Shown one piece after another: positions 29,370 to 40,965 of a DNA stretch of 64,000 bases (the stretch's first letter is position 1; every line of letters starts with the position of its first letter). The position numbers and the translations under genes were made by a program. The notes beneath the pieces are model-generated. The model searched no databases. It saw nothing but the letters and a program-made list of their open reading frames with translations, and was not told where the DNA came from. This DNA is from Argyresthia goedartella (taxonomy: Eukaryota > Arthropoda > Insecta > Lepidoptera > Argyresthiidae), in the NCBI GenBank assembly GCA_949825045.1, contig OX463806.1, positions 40,324,208-40,388,207 of the forward strand, given 5' to 3'.

Positions 29370-31654
29370 GTGGGCAATCAATAGCTTTAACTCGTTTAAA
29401 TCGCCAGGACTGGACGGCATATTCCCGGCTTTGTTAAAGTGGGGAGGAGACCAACTAGTTCTGGCACTAACCAATGTCATGGTGGCATGTCTGGCACACA
29501 GATATGTACCGAGACACTGGAGAGAGGTAAAAGTATTCTTCATACACAATCCAGGTAAGAGCGACTACTCAGATCCTAAATCCTTTAGACCAATCAGCCT
29601 TACCTCGTTTCTGCTGAAAACTATGGAAAGGCTATGCGATAGAGATCTGCGAGAGAAGGCCCTGCGTAACATACCCTTGCATCAAAATCAGCACGCCTAC
29701 AATCAAGGTAAATCTACAGATTCAGCTCTTCATTCTGTTGTTTGCAAAATTGAAGAAGCCATCAACAGCAAGTCTATGTGCCTAGGAATCTTCATTAACA
29801 TTGAAGGAGCCTTCGACAAGACTAAATTCGCAAGCATAACTGCGGCTCTGGTAAAACACGGAGCAAATGCAGTTATGGTGGAGTGGAGTGGATAGGTATA
29901 AACGGACCATTAAACTCATTTCAACCGAATCCCAACACGCATTGGTAGCGAAGGGATGCCCAGAAGGTGTTCTCTCGCCGCTGCTTTGGAACCTGGTGGC
30001 GAACGATCTCATCACCAAACTGAACACACAACACGGTTATACGGTAGGATATGCCGATGATATAGTGATACTAACAAGTGGAATCATCACAAGCACTGTA
30101 TGTGATGTCTCCCAAGCAGCACTGCGGATCGTGGAACGCTGGTGCACAACAAACGAACTATCAGTCAACCCAAATAAGACGGAAATGGTAATGTTCACAA
30201 ACAGGCGCAATCTGGGCAACTATCGCCCACCCATGTTGTTTGGTACATAGCTACAATTTGCTGCTGAGGTAAAGTACTTAGGTGTAATACTAGATAGCAA
30301 GCTGAATTGGAGCAAACATCTGAATAACAAGATTGACGAAGTGACTGTCACATTTTGGCAGTGCCGAAGAATGGTAGGTAAAAAATGGGGTTTAACCCCG
30401 AAAACTACCCTTTGGCTATACTCAGCTATCATCAGACCGATAATAAGCTTCGGCGCGATAATTTGGTGGCCACGAACCAAACTATCCACTGTCGAAGCTA
30501 AACTACAAAGACTCCAGAGGCTGGCTTGCATGGCAGCAACGGGATGCATGAGGACCACACCCACAGCGGCCTTGGAAGTCATACTGGATCTGCCGCCGCT
30601 TCACCTCTTCATCAAGCAAGAGGCGGCTGCAACTGCGGTGCGTCTTAAAAAACTTAACCTATGGAGACATGCTAGGGTACCCCACACTGAAATACTCGAT
30701 GAGTACATAGGTAAGGAGCCGCTATTAGAAGCGGCGACTGACAGGATACCCAAGCAATATGTCTTCGACAAAAGGTATAAAACACAACTGCGTGAAGACC
30801 CTTGGGAAGGCCTCAATCAAAAAGAACTAAGGATTTTCACAGACGGTTCTAAAACAAACTCAGGTACAGGCGCCGGGGCATTCTCGGAAGATCTAAACGT
30901 GAGGAAATCAACATCATTAGGTGCCCACAACACCGTCTTCCAAGCCGAGTGCATGGGCATCATAATGGCTACTGCAGCTATTGCAGAAAGAGAGGTAAAG
31001 GATTTCCCGATCCGCATACTATCCGACAGCAAAGCAGTTCTGCAAGCCCTGCAAAGCAACACCATCAGTTCTGGGCTTATATACGAGTGTCACCAAGCCC
31101 TGTCAGAGGTATGCAACCACAGTATTGTCACCCTGCAATGGATAAAGGGACACAGTGGCTCGCGCGGCAACGACGCAGCCGACGCACTGGCAAGGTTGGG
31201 TTCGGAACAGACGGTGGAGGGACCAGAACCCATAAATCCATTGCCATTCAGCTGGTTGAGGAAAACCCTACGACAACACGCAAAGGTAACTCACCAACAC
31301 TATTGGTCAACCTTGGATACCTGCAAGCAAGCCAGACAGGCCCTCCTGATGATCAGACTCGGATTGTCGCGCAAGCTTCTGAAGCTCAAGAGGCCACAAC
31401 TTCGCTTGGTAACCGGAGCGATAACTGGACACGCTTTGCTAAATAAACACTTACACACTCTAGGTGTCACGGACAGCCCCCTGTGCAGAGCCTGCATGGA
31501 GGTCGAGGAGACAGCCACCCACGTCCTGCTGGAATGTTCCGGCGAGGCCATCTACCGGGCAACACACCTTGGGACGCCGAGGTCGCTCCAGGAAGTCGTC
31601 GGCAACATTACGGGTCTGCTAGGCTTCCTACAGGAGCTGGGTTGGCAGGAGTAG
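29370..31654 (+). pseudogene. LINE ORF2: reverse transcriptase plus RNase H, broken
   Basis: 29370-29895 carries the RT N-terminal half (SPGLDGIFPALLKWGG, FRPISLTSFLLKTMERL, FINIEGAFDKTKF). After a frameshift near 29885 the frame 29867-30250 has GCPEGVLSPLLWNLVANDL and the catalytic VGYADDIVIL box. A stop at 30248-30250 (PPMLFGT) interrupts the EVKYLGVILDSKLNW thumb region. From 30341 the frame is open to 31654, with the thumb, the RNase H acidic residues in FTDGSKT, QAECMGI, LSDSKAV and GNDAADAL, and the C-terminal SPLCRACMEVEETATHVLLE. It lacks the endonuclease (5' truncated) and carries at least one frameshift and one stop, so it cannot mobilise itself. Confidence 0.88.
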
Positions 31655-31743
31655 TGCCCCCAACCCACGTCACGCAAAATAGGCGCAATATTAAGACGTC
31701 GAGATGCGGAAAATTGGCCCGCGACAAACTATAACTATAACTA
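29370..31743 (+). mobile_element. 5'-truncated non-LTR retrotransposon (RNase-H-bearing), 14-bp target duplication
   Basis: TAACGTCATCTCGA flanks the insertion at 29356-29369 and 31744-31757. The 3' end is a tandem CTATAA tail (31729-31743), typical of I/R1/LOA-like LINEs rather than a simple poly(A). The 5' end begins inside the reverse transcriptase, as expected for incomplete target-primed reverse transcription. The same family gave the smaller copy at 17182-18290. Confidence 0.88.
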
Positions 31744-32256
31744 TAACGTCATCTCGACTGATATTAGAATTGAGATCAAATCAAATTGCTTTGTTTTTCA
31801 GATTTGTTCGAAATTTGAATGTAATTATAACAACGAATTCGATGTTATTTTGAAGCAATAATAACATTTTCACAGATAAGAAATGTGTTATATCGAAACA
31901 GTTTTATGTTTAAGCTGGTTGTAATTTATGGCTCATGAACGCATTAAAGAGGGTTTATGACATGCGTATAGATAAATAAAATAGCACTCCATATTCTATG
32001 TTTATTGACATCATGAGCTCTTAGCTAAATACCAGTCATCTAAAATATCAATAAACAAAGTAGGTAAACTATCTTATAATTTTGTCGACAACCGTATTAA
32101 TATTTATACCTACCCCAACGCTGGCCGTCACTTAAATTGTACACGTAAATAATCCTAACTGTCCTGTTAATACTACACTCGCGAGCATTAAACTGGAATC
32201 ATCGCGGGTTGCTCAAGACAAGTTTTTGCCTTTTTTATGCGATGTATTACAAATCT

Positions 32257-33650
32257 TGAGAGATGCTGGTGTTGAACTAATCGACAATATTTTTGATGCC
32301 TGGGAAGACGCAATGGATGCAATAGGTGTCTTCTGCGATCTATCCAAGGCTTTTAATTTCGTCCATCATGACACTCTTGTCAGGAAGTTACGCCATTATG
32401 GTGTAAAAGATCAGGCCCTTGGCCTTCTGGAGTCATATCTAACAGATAGGGTTCAGATGGTCGATGTTAATGGGAAAAGATCACCTGGGTCTTCTATAAG
32501 TATGGGCGTACCGCAAGGTTCAATTCTTGGTCCTTTCTTGTTTTTAGTATATATTAATGATTTACCTTACCTTGTTAAAGCAAAACATGGGTTAGTATTG
32601 TTTGCCGATGATACTTCTTTGATATTTAAAGTTAAAAGACAGCAATCAAATTATGACGAGGTAAACAATGCTATCTCTAGTATAGTGAACTGGTTTACTG
32701 TTAACAATTTATTACTTAATGAAAAGAAAACTAAATGTATTAAATTCGTGTTACCCAATGTGAACCCGGTAACTACAGACATATTTATAAAAGGACAGAG
32801 ATTGGACCTTGTGCAGTCGACTGTCTTTTTGGGCATTACTTTAGACGCCAAACTACAATGGGATCCTCATATAAATAAATTGTCGAACAGACTGAGTTCG
32901 GCAGCGTTCGCAGTTAAAAAAATTAGAGCTCTTACCGACGTAGACACCGCTAGACTAGTCTACTTTAGTTACTTTCATAGTCTAATGACCTATGGTATTT
33001 TATTGTGGGGTCACGCTGCGAATGCTAATAGTATATTTATTCTGCAGAAACGGGCTGTTCGTGCAATTTATAGATTAGGGCCTAGAGTGTCACTGAGGGA
33101 AAAGTTTAAAGAAATCAATATTCTGACAATCTTGTGTATGTAAAAAGAAATATAACTAATTTTCAGAAGTACAGTGATATACACAATTTTAATACTAGAA
33201 ATAAAGACAAGTTGGTTGCTTATGTAAGCCGACTACATAAAATTAGTAATTCTTTTAAAGGCAATTGTATACGCTATTACAATAAGGTCCCTACTGATAT
33301 TAAAAACTTACCTTTAGACAAGTTCAAAATAATAATAAAACAGAAATTGTATAAAAAAAGTTACTATAGGATATCTGATTACTTAGAGGACAGATGTCCA
33401 TGGGAATAGATTGTTTGAGTTACAGGCTGTTTCGATATATAATTAGCATTCATTTTGTAATTTGACAATATTTTATTTAAAAAAGGAAACGCAAAAGATG
33501 CGACGACTGTGGAGTTTCTTCGGTGAGCTCTTCTCCACAGATTCCGCCATTGTGTTAGTGAACTAACCCAAAAAAATGTAATGACGGATCTAAGTGATGT
33601 AACAACATCCTATGGAAATAAATGATTTTTGATTTGATTTGATTTGATTT
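32257..33650 (+). pseudogene. Nested 5'-truncated LINE, reverse transcriptase C-terminal part
   Basis: The frame 32226-33143 has DAIGVFCDLSKAFNFVHHDT, GVPQGSILGPFLFLVYINDL and the catalytic FADDTSLIF, with the thumb ending in RLVYFSYFHSLMTYGILLWG. A one-base shift near 33135 leads to 33134-33409 with HNFNTRNKDKLV and FKGNCIRYYNKVP, the normal C-terminus of jockey/Kiri-type elements. A (TTTGA)n tail at 33625-33650 marks the 3' end. It is inserted in the left TIR of the Tc1 element, so it is the younger insertion. The first ~10 codons of the open frame belong to the TIR. Confidence 0.87.
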
Positions 33651-33856
33651 GAAAGGTAATTTTATTAGCTTTCGACCTCTTTTAATGTTACAGAAAAAGA
33701 TTTTTTCCTTTATGTCATGGAACGTAAAAACAAAAAAAAAATTTTTTACAACAAAACACTTTTGATTTGAAATCCTCTCTATAAAAAGTGAGCATTCGTA
33801 AAAATTTGTCATCAGTCCAATATTTCACGTCACTGGAGCACTGAATCTGAAAGAAA

Positions 33857-34895
33857 ATGGAAACCACACCTGCAGATGCCGCTCAAATCGTCATCCTAAT
33901 CCAGCAAGGGTTGTCTCAGCGTACCATCGCTCGACAGCTTCATCTAAGTCAGTCTTGTGTCTCGAAGGTGTATATAAGGTTCCGGGAGACTGGAAACTTT
34001 GTCCGGAGACCAGGATCTAGACGACAGCGTTGCACTTCGGTGAGAGATGACCGATTTATTGTCACCACATCTCTCCGAAATCGACACTTAACCGGCGTCG
34101 ATGTTCAACGGCAGCTCAGAGATGTTCGAGAGAAGATTTTTAGCGAGTGGACGGTAAGGCGAAGGCTCAAAGAAGCGAATTTGACCCCAAGAAGGCCAGC
34201 CACGGGGCCCAAATTGTCTCCAGCGCACCGACAAGCCCGGCTTCAATTTTCTTGCGATCACTTAGGTTGGGATATAGAGCAATGGAGCCGAGTCCTGTTC
34301 TCGGACGAAACAAGGATGTGCCTGCATGGTAGCGACCGTCGACAGAGTCTATAGGAGACCGGGGGAGCGATTTGGACAATGCTGTTTTTCGGAAACAGTT
34401 GCATACGGGGGCGGGTCCTGTATGATATGGGCGGGGATTTCTATAGAAACAAAAACGGAGCTGATATTCGTACCTGGAGGAGGTCGGGGAGGGGGTCTAA
34501 CCGCGGAAAGATACATCAACGACATTCTACAAGACCATGTGCTCCCTTACTCCGGGTTTATTGGTGAACATTTCCTGCTAATGCACGATAATGCCCGCTG
34601 CCATACCGCTGCAATGACTCGACAGTACCTGGAAGAAGTCAGGATTTCCACACTGGACTGGCCAGCCCTCAGTCCTGACTTAAACCCCATTGAAAATACA
34701 TATGTGGGACGAGCTGAAAAGACGGGTACGAGACGAGGAAGATATCCAGCTCCGACGACGTTAGAAGATTTAAAAATAACTTTAATCGAAGAGTGGCAGG
34801 AAATTCCTCAAGATTCCGTCAGAAAACTCATTCGGTCAATGAGAACCCGTTTACAAGCAGTAATTAGGGCCAGGGGGGGTAATACAAAATATTGA
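33857..34895 (+). pseudogene. Tc1-like transposase, frameshifted
   Basis: The start METTPADAAQIVILIQQGLS begins a paired HTH DNA-binding region (QRTIARQLHLSQSCVSKVY), followed by the catalytic domain. The first Asp is in VLFSDETRM, the second in LLMHDNARCHTA and the Glu in LSPDLNPIEN. The frame shifts near 34330 (after LHGSDRRQ, resuming RPGERFGQCCF) and again near 34700, where HMWDELKRRVRDEED appears in the third frame before EDLKITLIEEWQEIPQDSV resumes. It ends RARGGNTKY with TGA. All three catalytic residues are still encoded, but the frameshifts prevent a functional protein. Length without breaks would be close to the usual ~345 residues. Confidence 0.88.
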
Positions 34896-35159
34896 GAGGG
34901 GATAAATTACACATTGTAAATAAAAAAACATATCATATCATAATCCTCGTATTTTTTTGACATCTACTACTTTGCAACAATTACCTTTATTTAGGTAGGA
35001 AATTAAATTAATTTAAAATCTTTGTGACATCATTTGAAAGCTAATAAAATTGCCTTTCAATTGATATGCCATAATTTGTAATACATTGCATAAAAAAGGC
35101 AAAAACTTGTCTTGAGCAACCCGCGATGAAGTGATTCCAGTTAAATGCTCGCGAGTGTA

Positions 35160-35560
35160 TATTGATTTAAGTCATACAAATTATGACGGTCGTAAGAGTA
35201 ATGAATGACAGTCGGTATATTAATTTTGTCCATGGAAAATAGCCCTCCCTTTATTTATTTACTTACTCTTTGCCTAGTAATGTCAATCCTCATTTCTCAC
35301 CTTTATTCCTGCCATAGGTAGAGTCTTGCCATGCTACACCTTGGCAAGAAAACCAAGAAAATTAATTATGGAAACATTTGCAGACTACTGCGTGTTTTGG
35401 TTTGTCTTATAAAACACAGTAGTCCTCTAATATGTTTCTTATGTTGTTTCTTGCTTAGTTGTAACTCTGTCTGCAGTAAGTTAAAGTGGCAACCCCAAAG
35501 AAAGCGGAATACGCTAAAGAATAATTAAAAAAACTCCTTACGCATATAATGTGGTTATAC
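35160..35560. other. No gene seen
   Basis: AT-rich flank of the Tc1 element. A small inverted repeat at about 35378-35435 (GACTACTGCGTGTTT against AAACACAGTAGTC) is the only structure noted. Confidence 0.4.
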
Positions 35561-35562
35561 AG

Positions 35563-35985
35563 GGAGCTATTTTGAGGGTTTGTAGGGACATCATTCTGAG
35601 CAACTTTCTCTATAAAACCGCTTTGATCAGAGCAACTTTATTTTTCACTTCTCGATACAAATCAGTTGACCGCCCCGACCAAAACGTATGGAGGAATGAC
35701 AAATTAAGTTGCTCAGGGGGGTTACCACAACGTCTTATGCCGATTCAGATTAGGAACCTTATTTGATGCGCAAAATTACCGTGACGGTCTTCAAACGAGT
35801 CTTGGTATTAAGTAAATAAAGCCCATTATGACGAATTGGAATGGAAATGGTTGCCATGGTGATGTTCTTGTTTTGAACCTAATTTGATTCGGAAAAAGAT
35901 TGTGGTAACCCTCCTTATCAAATCTGTGTTTAAGAAAAAAAAAACAGAATGATGTTCCTAACAACCCTTTAAAATATGACTACAC
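35563..35985. mobile_element. Foldback MITE-like element
   Basis: GCTATTTTGAGGGTTTGTAG GGACATCATTCTG (35566-35598) is mirrored by CAGAATGATGTTCCTAACAA CCCTTTAAAATA near 35946. GGGGTTACCACAA (35718) is mirrored by TTGTGGTAACCCTCC (35898), and TTCAGATTAGGAACC by AACCTAATTTGATTC. No coding frame is supported. Confidence 0.6.
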
Positions 35986-36163
35986 CTTTCTGTTACACCC
36001 AGTACAGTATGTAATACATTCACAGGTGATTCACAAGAAAGCCGCATCTTGGACTCTACATGAACTCTTCTAAAACAAAAGCGATGACAAATGGAGACTG
36101 GGGACATAGATACGTCAGAGAATACATATAGGTAGGCTAGTATTTAATCGCACATCATAAATA

Positions 36164-36475
36164 CACTGATTTGCACAGCAAAAAAATATCAGCAAAAACA
36201 CGTTTTATGTTTTAAATATTTTATGTGTACTCATGTTTATGTTTTAAGTATTTTTGTTGTCCTTGCATGTTCAACCTAACACGAAGGATAAAGGGGGCTT
36301 CGCTTCGCTCACCCCCTTTACAATTCACCTAAGCTGCCGCAGTATTTTGCCCTGATATTTTTTGCAACTTTTGGTGTTCATTTATCCATTTTGGGTAGGA
36401 AAAATGATATTTGCAATGATATTTGCTGCACATAAACATACTGATATTTGCTGTGCAAATCAGTATTTTATGTGC
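36164..36475. mobile_element. MITE, third and diverged copy of the 10126/16180 core family
   Basis: The arms ATACACTGATTTGCACAGCA and TGCTGTGCAAATCAGTATTT are inverted. The core TCACCTAAGCTGCCGCAGTA TTTTGCCCTGATATTTTTTG and CAACCTAACACGAAGGATAA GGGGGCTTCGC match the central parts of the other two copies, but the terminal repeats differ. The core was therefore shared or swapped between families. Confidence 0.65.
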
Positions 36476-36619
36476 AGTTTAATATATCCCATACTTATAC
36501 ATCGGTCAACTAATATCGTCGTCGTCGTCTTCAAAAGCAGCATACCAGTTTACCTCAAAAAGAAGACACAATACTCCCAGGTCTACTGTACGGTTGCCAA
36601 AGATGGCCCCTGACTAAAT

Positions 36620-37565
36620 ATGTCGTAAGGAAGTAACAGGTATTTCAACGTTCCACGAGAGATCAATGCAGGGGATAAAACTAAAGTATAGAGTGATGCT
36701 CTTTGACACGAGATTCGACAAAGGGGACCGACACTGTGCAAATAGCGTGCAGGCTCAAGTGGAAGTGGGCCGGCTACATATCCAGAACAATGGACAAACG
36801 CTGGAGCGAGCGCGTCCTCTAGTCTTGTGTCGGTCATGTACGAAGAACGAATAGGAAACGTTACTGTGCAATGAACGAAAAGAAACGTTTCCCTACGCTA
36901 ATCGGACATTCGGTCTATTAGGACTATTAGGACATCGCTCCGAGAGAGCGGCGGCGGGCGGGAGGCATTGAGCCATGCCGACTCGCTCTCGCACACATAG
37001 ACACGGCATTGACATCTTGACTAGAATGACAGCCTGTTTAAGTATGAAGGGACTTTTTATTTCTGCTATGCAAACAGACACATAGCATTGTATAAATATG
37101 TTAATATTATCAGAGTATAATATTCCTTAAGTTTCTGCTTTACACGAAAAGAAAGGTTAACTTAATAGCTCCATTATTTATTCGATCCTACGTCATACAT
37201 AATAGTACTAATAAAACTGTTAGATCTTTCTGGTACACTGACTGAAATGTCCTAGTACGGAGCGCTCTCTGATGACGTGATGACCGAGCAGGCATATTTT
37301 TTTATTCATAAGATCCAACGTCCTAATAGTACTAATAGAGCTGTTAGAGTGTACTAGTACACTGACTGAAATGTACCAGTACGGAGCGCTCTCTCTGATG
37401 ACCGAGCAGGCACAAGACTAGCGTCCTCTACTGGCACCCAAGAGACGGGCAGAGACCAAGAGGCAGACGCCGTCGGCGCCGCTGGTGCGACGACATGGTG
37501 CAGGCGGCAGGCGGCAGGTCACACGTGGACACAAATTGAACAAAATGGCAGAGTATGGAGGCTGC
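36620..37565 (+). pseudogene. RTE-like LINE C-terminus, split by a hAT-like MITE
   Basis: Left piece: SMQGIKLKYRV, then after a frameshift RLKWKWAGYISRTMDKRWSE RVL up to 36819. Right piece, from 37421: LYWHPRDGQRPRGRRRRRW CDDMVQAAG. The W-A-G-x-I-x-R ... R-W ... RP..R-W-x-D-D order is the usual end of RTE-type ORF2 proteins. Removing 36820-37420 and one copy of GCGTCCTC joins the two parts in frame. It is short, with stops and frameshifts. Confidence 0.72.
36820..37420. mobile_element. 601-bp hAT-like MITE with 8-bp target duplication
   Basis: The termini TAGTCTTGTG and CACAAGACTA are perfect inverted repeats, and GCGTCCTC is duplicated on both sides (36812-36819, 37421-37428). An 8-bp duplication is characteristic of hAT transposons. 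Inside, a block of about 120 bp is tandemly repeated (around 37185-37305 and 37308-37415; both contain GTACACTGACTGAAATGT and GTACGGAGCGCTCTCT). There is no coding capacity. Confidence 0.88.
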
Positions 37566-37981
37566 CATTGCCCAAACTTGGGCGCCCAAATAAATTAAGA
37601 TAAGTTAGATTAATTAAATAGAAATAATATGGAATGAATTGGAATGTAATGTAATAAACGATTAAAATTTAAAAGTAATTAATAATGAAATAATAATGAA
37701 TAGAATTCACGTAAATAAATAAATAAATTATGAAATATTAAAGATAGAATAAGAATGTTATAAATTTAATGTAAGCCTCGTCGTGTGCTTGGGAATAAAT
37801 GGCTTTTTATTTTTAATTATTTATTCACAGGTGATAATTAAATCTAACAGGTACACAATGAAATCTTAAAACATTCCATCTGTCTCTCTCTTTCACTCGC
37901 GATTACATTCGACCAACATCGTTCCTAACCATACTACGTTTTCTTCACAATGTCTAGGGGCGATGACGACAAATAACATCT

Positions 37982-38713
37982 TTGAAGAGGGCGCGCGTTT
38001 ATCAATTACTCCAGAAAGCAGTAACCGACCTCGGTGAATGGGCTCTCAAATGGAGAATAGAGATGAACCCCGAAAAAAGAGCAGCCGTGCATTACTCAAG
38101 GTGTAAGGCTCAATCTGACCGCGCGTCCTCTTCGCTACCCGAAATCATCCTCTTTGACCGCCCTACAAACAAAGGAGAGCAAAGTGAAGTATTTAGACTC
38201 CCGACTAAACTTCGAAACCCATATTAAGACGCACCGCACCGCTCATGAGAAGTAAGAGCAAACTCCCATTGCGCTGCAAAATAACTCTATAAAACATGCA
38301 TCCGCCCGGTCTTCACGTATGCATGTCCAGTCTGCACACTACTCCCACTCCCTTAAACCACTTCAGGTTCTACAAAACCGTTTCTTGTGTAAAGCCGTAG
38401 GTTCCCCGTAGACCTCCATGGTGACTTTAGCCTCCCCACAGTAAAGCAATATATGAAAGAAGCGTCCGAAAGCTTCTTCAATAATGCATCAAACCACCCA
38501 AACTCGCTTGTCATACAAACGTCCCTTTACGATCCGATTCCAGACATAAATAAGAAACACCTTTACAAAAGTCGTCCCAAAGACGTCCTCCTAGAAGCGG
38601 AGGACGATAACACAATAGCTTTTAAAGCCCAACCACCCCCCGCCCCTCAAGCACGTCAACTCGACGAAGGCTATGTTCCCGAAGCATCAGCGTCTAAGGT
38701 ACCTTTGGATTAA
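37982..38713 (+). pseudogene. jockey-like LINE reverse transcriptase C-terminus
   Basis: The plus-strand frames read LGEWALKWRIEMNPEKRAAV, EIILFDRP, then in shifted frames RPVFTYACPV, HSLKPLQVLQNRFLCKAVG and finally LPTVKQYMKEASESFFNNAS NHPNSLV ... YDPIPDI (38438-38713). This is the thumb and C-terminal end of a jockey-clade RT. It has several frameshifts and has lost the catalytic box and everything upstream. Confidence 0.78.
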
Positions 38714-39095
38714 AAGAGATTGCCATCATGATTCGCCGACCACACAGTCTCCCCCACCCCATCTCCCTCTTTGAACAGTCCGGACCGAGGTTAGAGCCCC
38801 CTAAATGACCCAAATATAGAATAACTATATAACTATCTAAAAAATTACTATCCCATAGTAGCGGAGGCCATCTGCCCCCCTTACATGCCGCTATCATGCC
38901 TTTTGACTGTAAACTGATATCCGCTCGTAAAATCGGCCATGGCTCACAGTAACATCGAATATCGATAACTGTCATACAACAAAGGGTTTGTTTTTAGTCC
39001 GTCTACTACACGAGCTGATGCCCGCTCAATGTATAGGGACCCGGACATAGCACGGAGGTCTGACTCCTGGGCATGGGAAAATCCATTTTTTTCCC
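38690..39095 (-). repeat. Dispersed repeat, inverted copy of 22085-22500
   Basis: CCCGCTCAATGT, GGACCCGGACAT, GGAGGTCTGACTCCTGG and ATCTGCCCCCCTT are the reverse of blocks at 22105-22345. It directly follows the jockey-like fragment and could be its untranslated tail, or an independent repeat. Confidence 0.6.
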
Positions 39096-39129
39096 CTCCA
39101 ACAAAAAAATAACTGTAAAGTAAGAAATA

Positions 39130-40425
39130 CATGTTAATCAGCGAGGAAACACCTAGCTATTCAACATTACAGGAATCCGACATATACCGATACATATACG
39201 ACCGATACCTTGTCATTAAATCACAAGAAGACGTCACACAAATGATGCAGATCTATCGTAGGTTCTGTAACGGATCTGTAAATGATGGCTATCACGTATT
39301 TCCCCGCTAGTGTCGCTGGTGTAGCTTGAGGTCTTCCGATACAAATGAATAACAACTTCCTCATCTTTATTTTAAGTCTGTTTTTTTTTCTGAGATAAAT
39401 ATTAGCTAAGGGGTAGTTCACAAATTCCGTGAAGCAAAATTCTCAAAATTTCGATTTCACTATCGGCTTCAAAAATCAATTGACGCGAGCAAAGCGAGTT
39501 TCGAGATTGGCCAAAAATTGCCTGTGTCCGTCTGTTAGGTCGCATTTTTAACCTATTTTGACGAAAATTGGCACACAAGTTCCTTGATTTATTGTATATT
39601 TTTTGTCGATCGCGATTTTCGATTGGGAGAAAGATAGGGGGGAAAGGGGGGAAGTTTGCTGTTGGCTTATTTATCGACGGATTTCAATCAAATTTGAGAG
39701 GCAGACTAAGGAATTCTTTATACCCAAGATATTGCGAAAAAAAACGAAACGGGGGGAGTTGAGGGGGAAGCACTACGGGTGTTTTCGACCCCCTGTAAAT
39801 ATGTTGTAGATAAAGCTAGACATCTGAATTTTCTATGACAAAATATAAATAGGCAGACACAAAATGTAAATAGGCAAATTCACAAAATTCAGTCAATTTA
39901 ACCAATAGATTGGAAACAACAGCCGTTAAAAATTCCGTCATTTTGTCACTGAAATGACTCATCCATCATCGATCATCGAAATTCTAATGTACTTCTTGCA
40001 GACCTTCAAGCTTGAAATTTAAAACAAGCGAGGTCGACTGTTCTCACAGAACCACTAGATATGTGTACCTCAGATAGTGACCTCAGATTTGTAACTAACT
40101 CGATCTAGATAGGTAGGTACTCTACAAAGTAAAAATAGTGACGATCTCGACTACCCTGCCGTAAGCAACAAAAGTTTGAAATTGTAGTAGCCTTTAACAT
40201 TATCTAGCTTAGCTAATAAAATAACATTTCTATGCAGTAAAACTTGGAAATGCCGTAGGAAATGTAATACCTAACAAAATTATAGTAATTTTCAATATGA
40301 CGCATTGTCTAGGCCGCAGTTAGCGCTGTACTTTCAGTAAAATTCTAAGATGGACAAGGTATAGGTTATGAAGACGTCTGCAATTCTGCTAGCCGGCTTC
40401 GGACCTGCGGTTGCCGCGTCTGAAT
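39130..40425. other. No gene; repeat fragments
   Basis: 39535-39800 contains a dispersed sequence with GACGAAAATTGGCACACAAG and a run of G-rich A/G motifs. Open frames through it look accidental. The rest is AT-rich without recognisable content. Confidence 0.4.
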
Positions 40426-40429
40426 ATGA

Positions 40430-40965
40430 CTTTTATTCGCGTCGTGTAAGAGCGTCGCTTGTTGAGTGAGCGCGGCGGTGGCGGACGGCGGGTATTGATC
40501 GCGCAGCTGTCAAACGTGCCTCAGGCCTGACGTAGGGCTGCGCACGCAGCACACACGTTCGCCGACTGTGGTCGCCGCCGCCCGTCCGTAGTGCCCGCTC
40601 GTCCCGTGACCGACGCCGCAGCCCGCGCCGCCGCCGCCGCCGAACCCGCCACAGAAGGCCGGGGCCATCGCGGCCCCTGCCTAGGCCGCTGCTCGCGCGC
40701 CCCTCGTGCTATCGATCGCGGAACGACAGTCAAACACAATGTTTATAAACAGCCGGCAGACTCTACCCTCCCTGTGACATGTTCCTCCTGCAGACTGCAG
40801 GTGCCGGTGCTTGTTTGGACGTCTCTACCTACCTATACGTACGTATGCACGTGTTTACCGACCGACCTCGACCGCGGCGTGAAAACAACACATTTGCGTT
40901 ATGATGAGCCTATAAATATCGCTATCACCTCACCACTCGCTATTGGATTCCCACGGCAGTAAACA
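40430..40965 (+). promoter_or_regulatory. GC/CpG-rich island, likely promoter and 5' UTR of a host gene
   Basis: An abrupt GC-rich stretch (about 40460-40720, with GCCGCCGCCGCCGCCG and many CpG) in otherwise AT-rich DNA. This looks like an insect promoter and first noncoding exon. Open frames on both strands follow from the GC content and are not supported as genes. Candidate downstream coding exons on the same strand are far away (57597). Direction and linkage are inference. Confidence 0.45.

Larger units (their letters stand above)
29130..31980. mobile_element. MITE family M2, copy 1, split by a LINE
   Basis: The left part (29130-29369) carries TTTATCTACACACATTTTAT, AGATC, then GTTCACGAACCGCATGTTAC AACCGGC. 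The right part (31744-31980) carries the inverted relatives AAGCTGGTTGTAATTTATGG, CTCATGAACGC and TATGACATGCGTATAGATAA. An intact copy of the family with the same TIRs is at 49810-50140. The LINE at 29370-31743 is the insertion that splits it. Confidence 0.65.
32176..35157 (+). mobile_element. Tc1-like transposon with a LINE nested in its left terminal repeat
   Basis: The termini CACTCGCGAGCATT and AATGCTCGCGAGTG-type ends are mirrored at 32176 and 35157 with TA on both sides (32174-32175, 35158-35159). The inverted match covers AACTGGAATCA, CGCGGGTTGCTCAAGACAAG and TTTTTGCCTTTTTTATGC. It breaks at about 32256 and resumes after the LINE at 33651 (AAAGGTAATTTTATTAGCTT against AAGCTAATAAAATTGCCTTT near 35040). 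The TIRs are therefore over 120 bp. The transposase lies at 33857-34895. Confidence 0.87.

Noticed and set aside
40521..40962. Ala/Arg-rich open frames on both strands
   Set aside because: They follow from the GC-rich, CpG-rich composition; no conserved pattern or splice sites.
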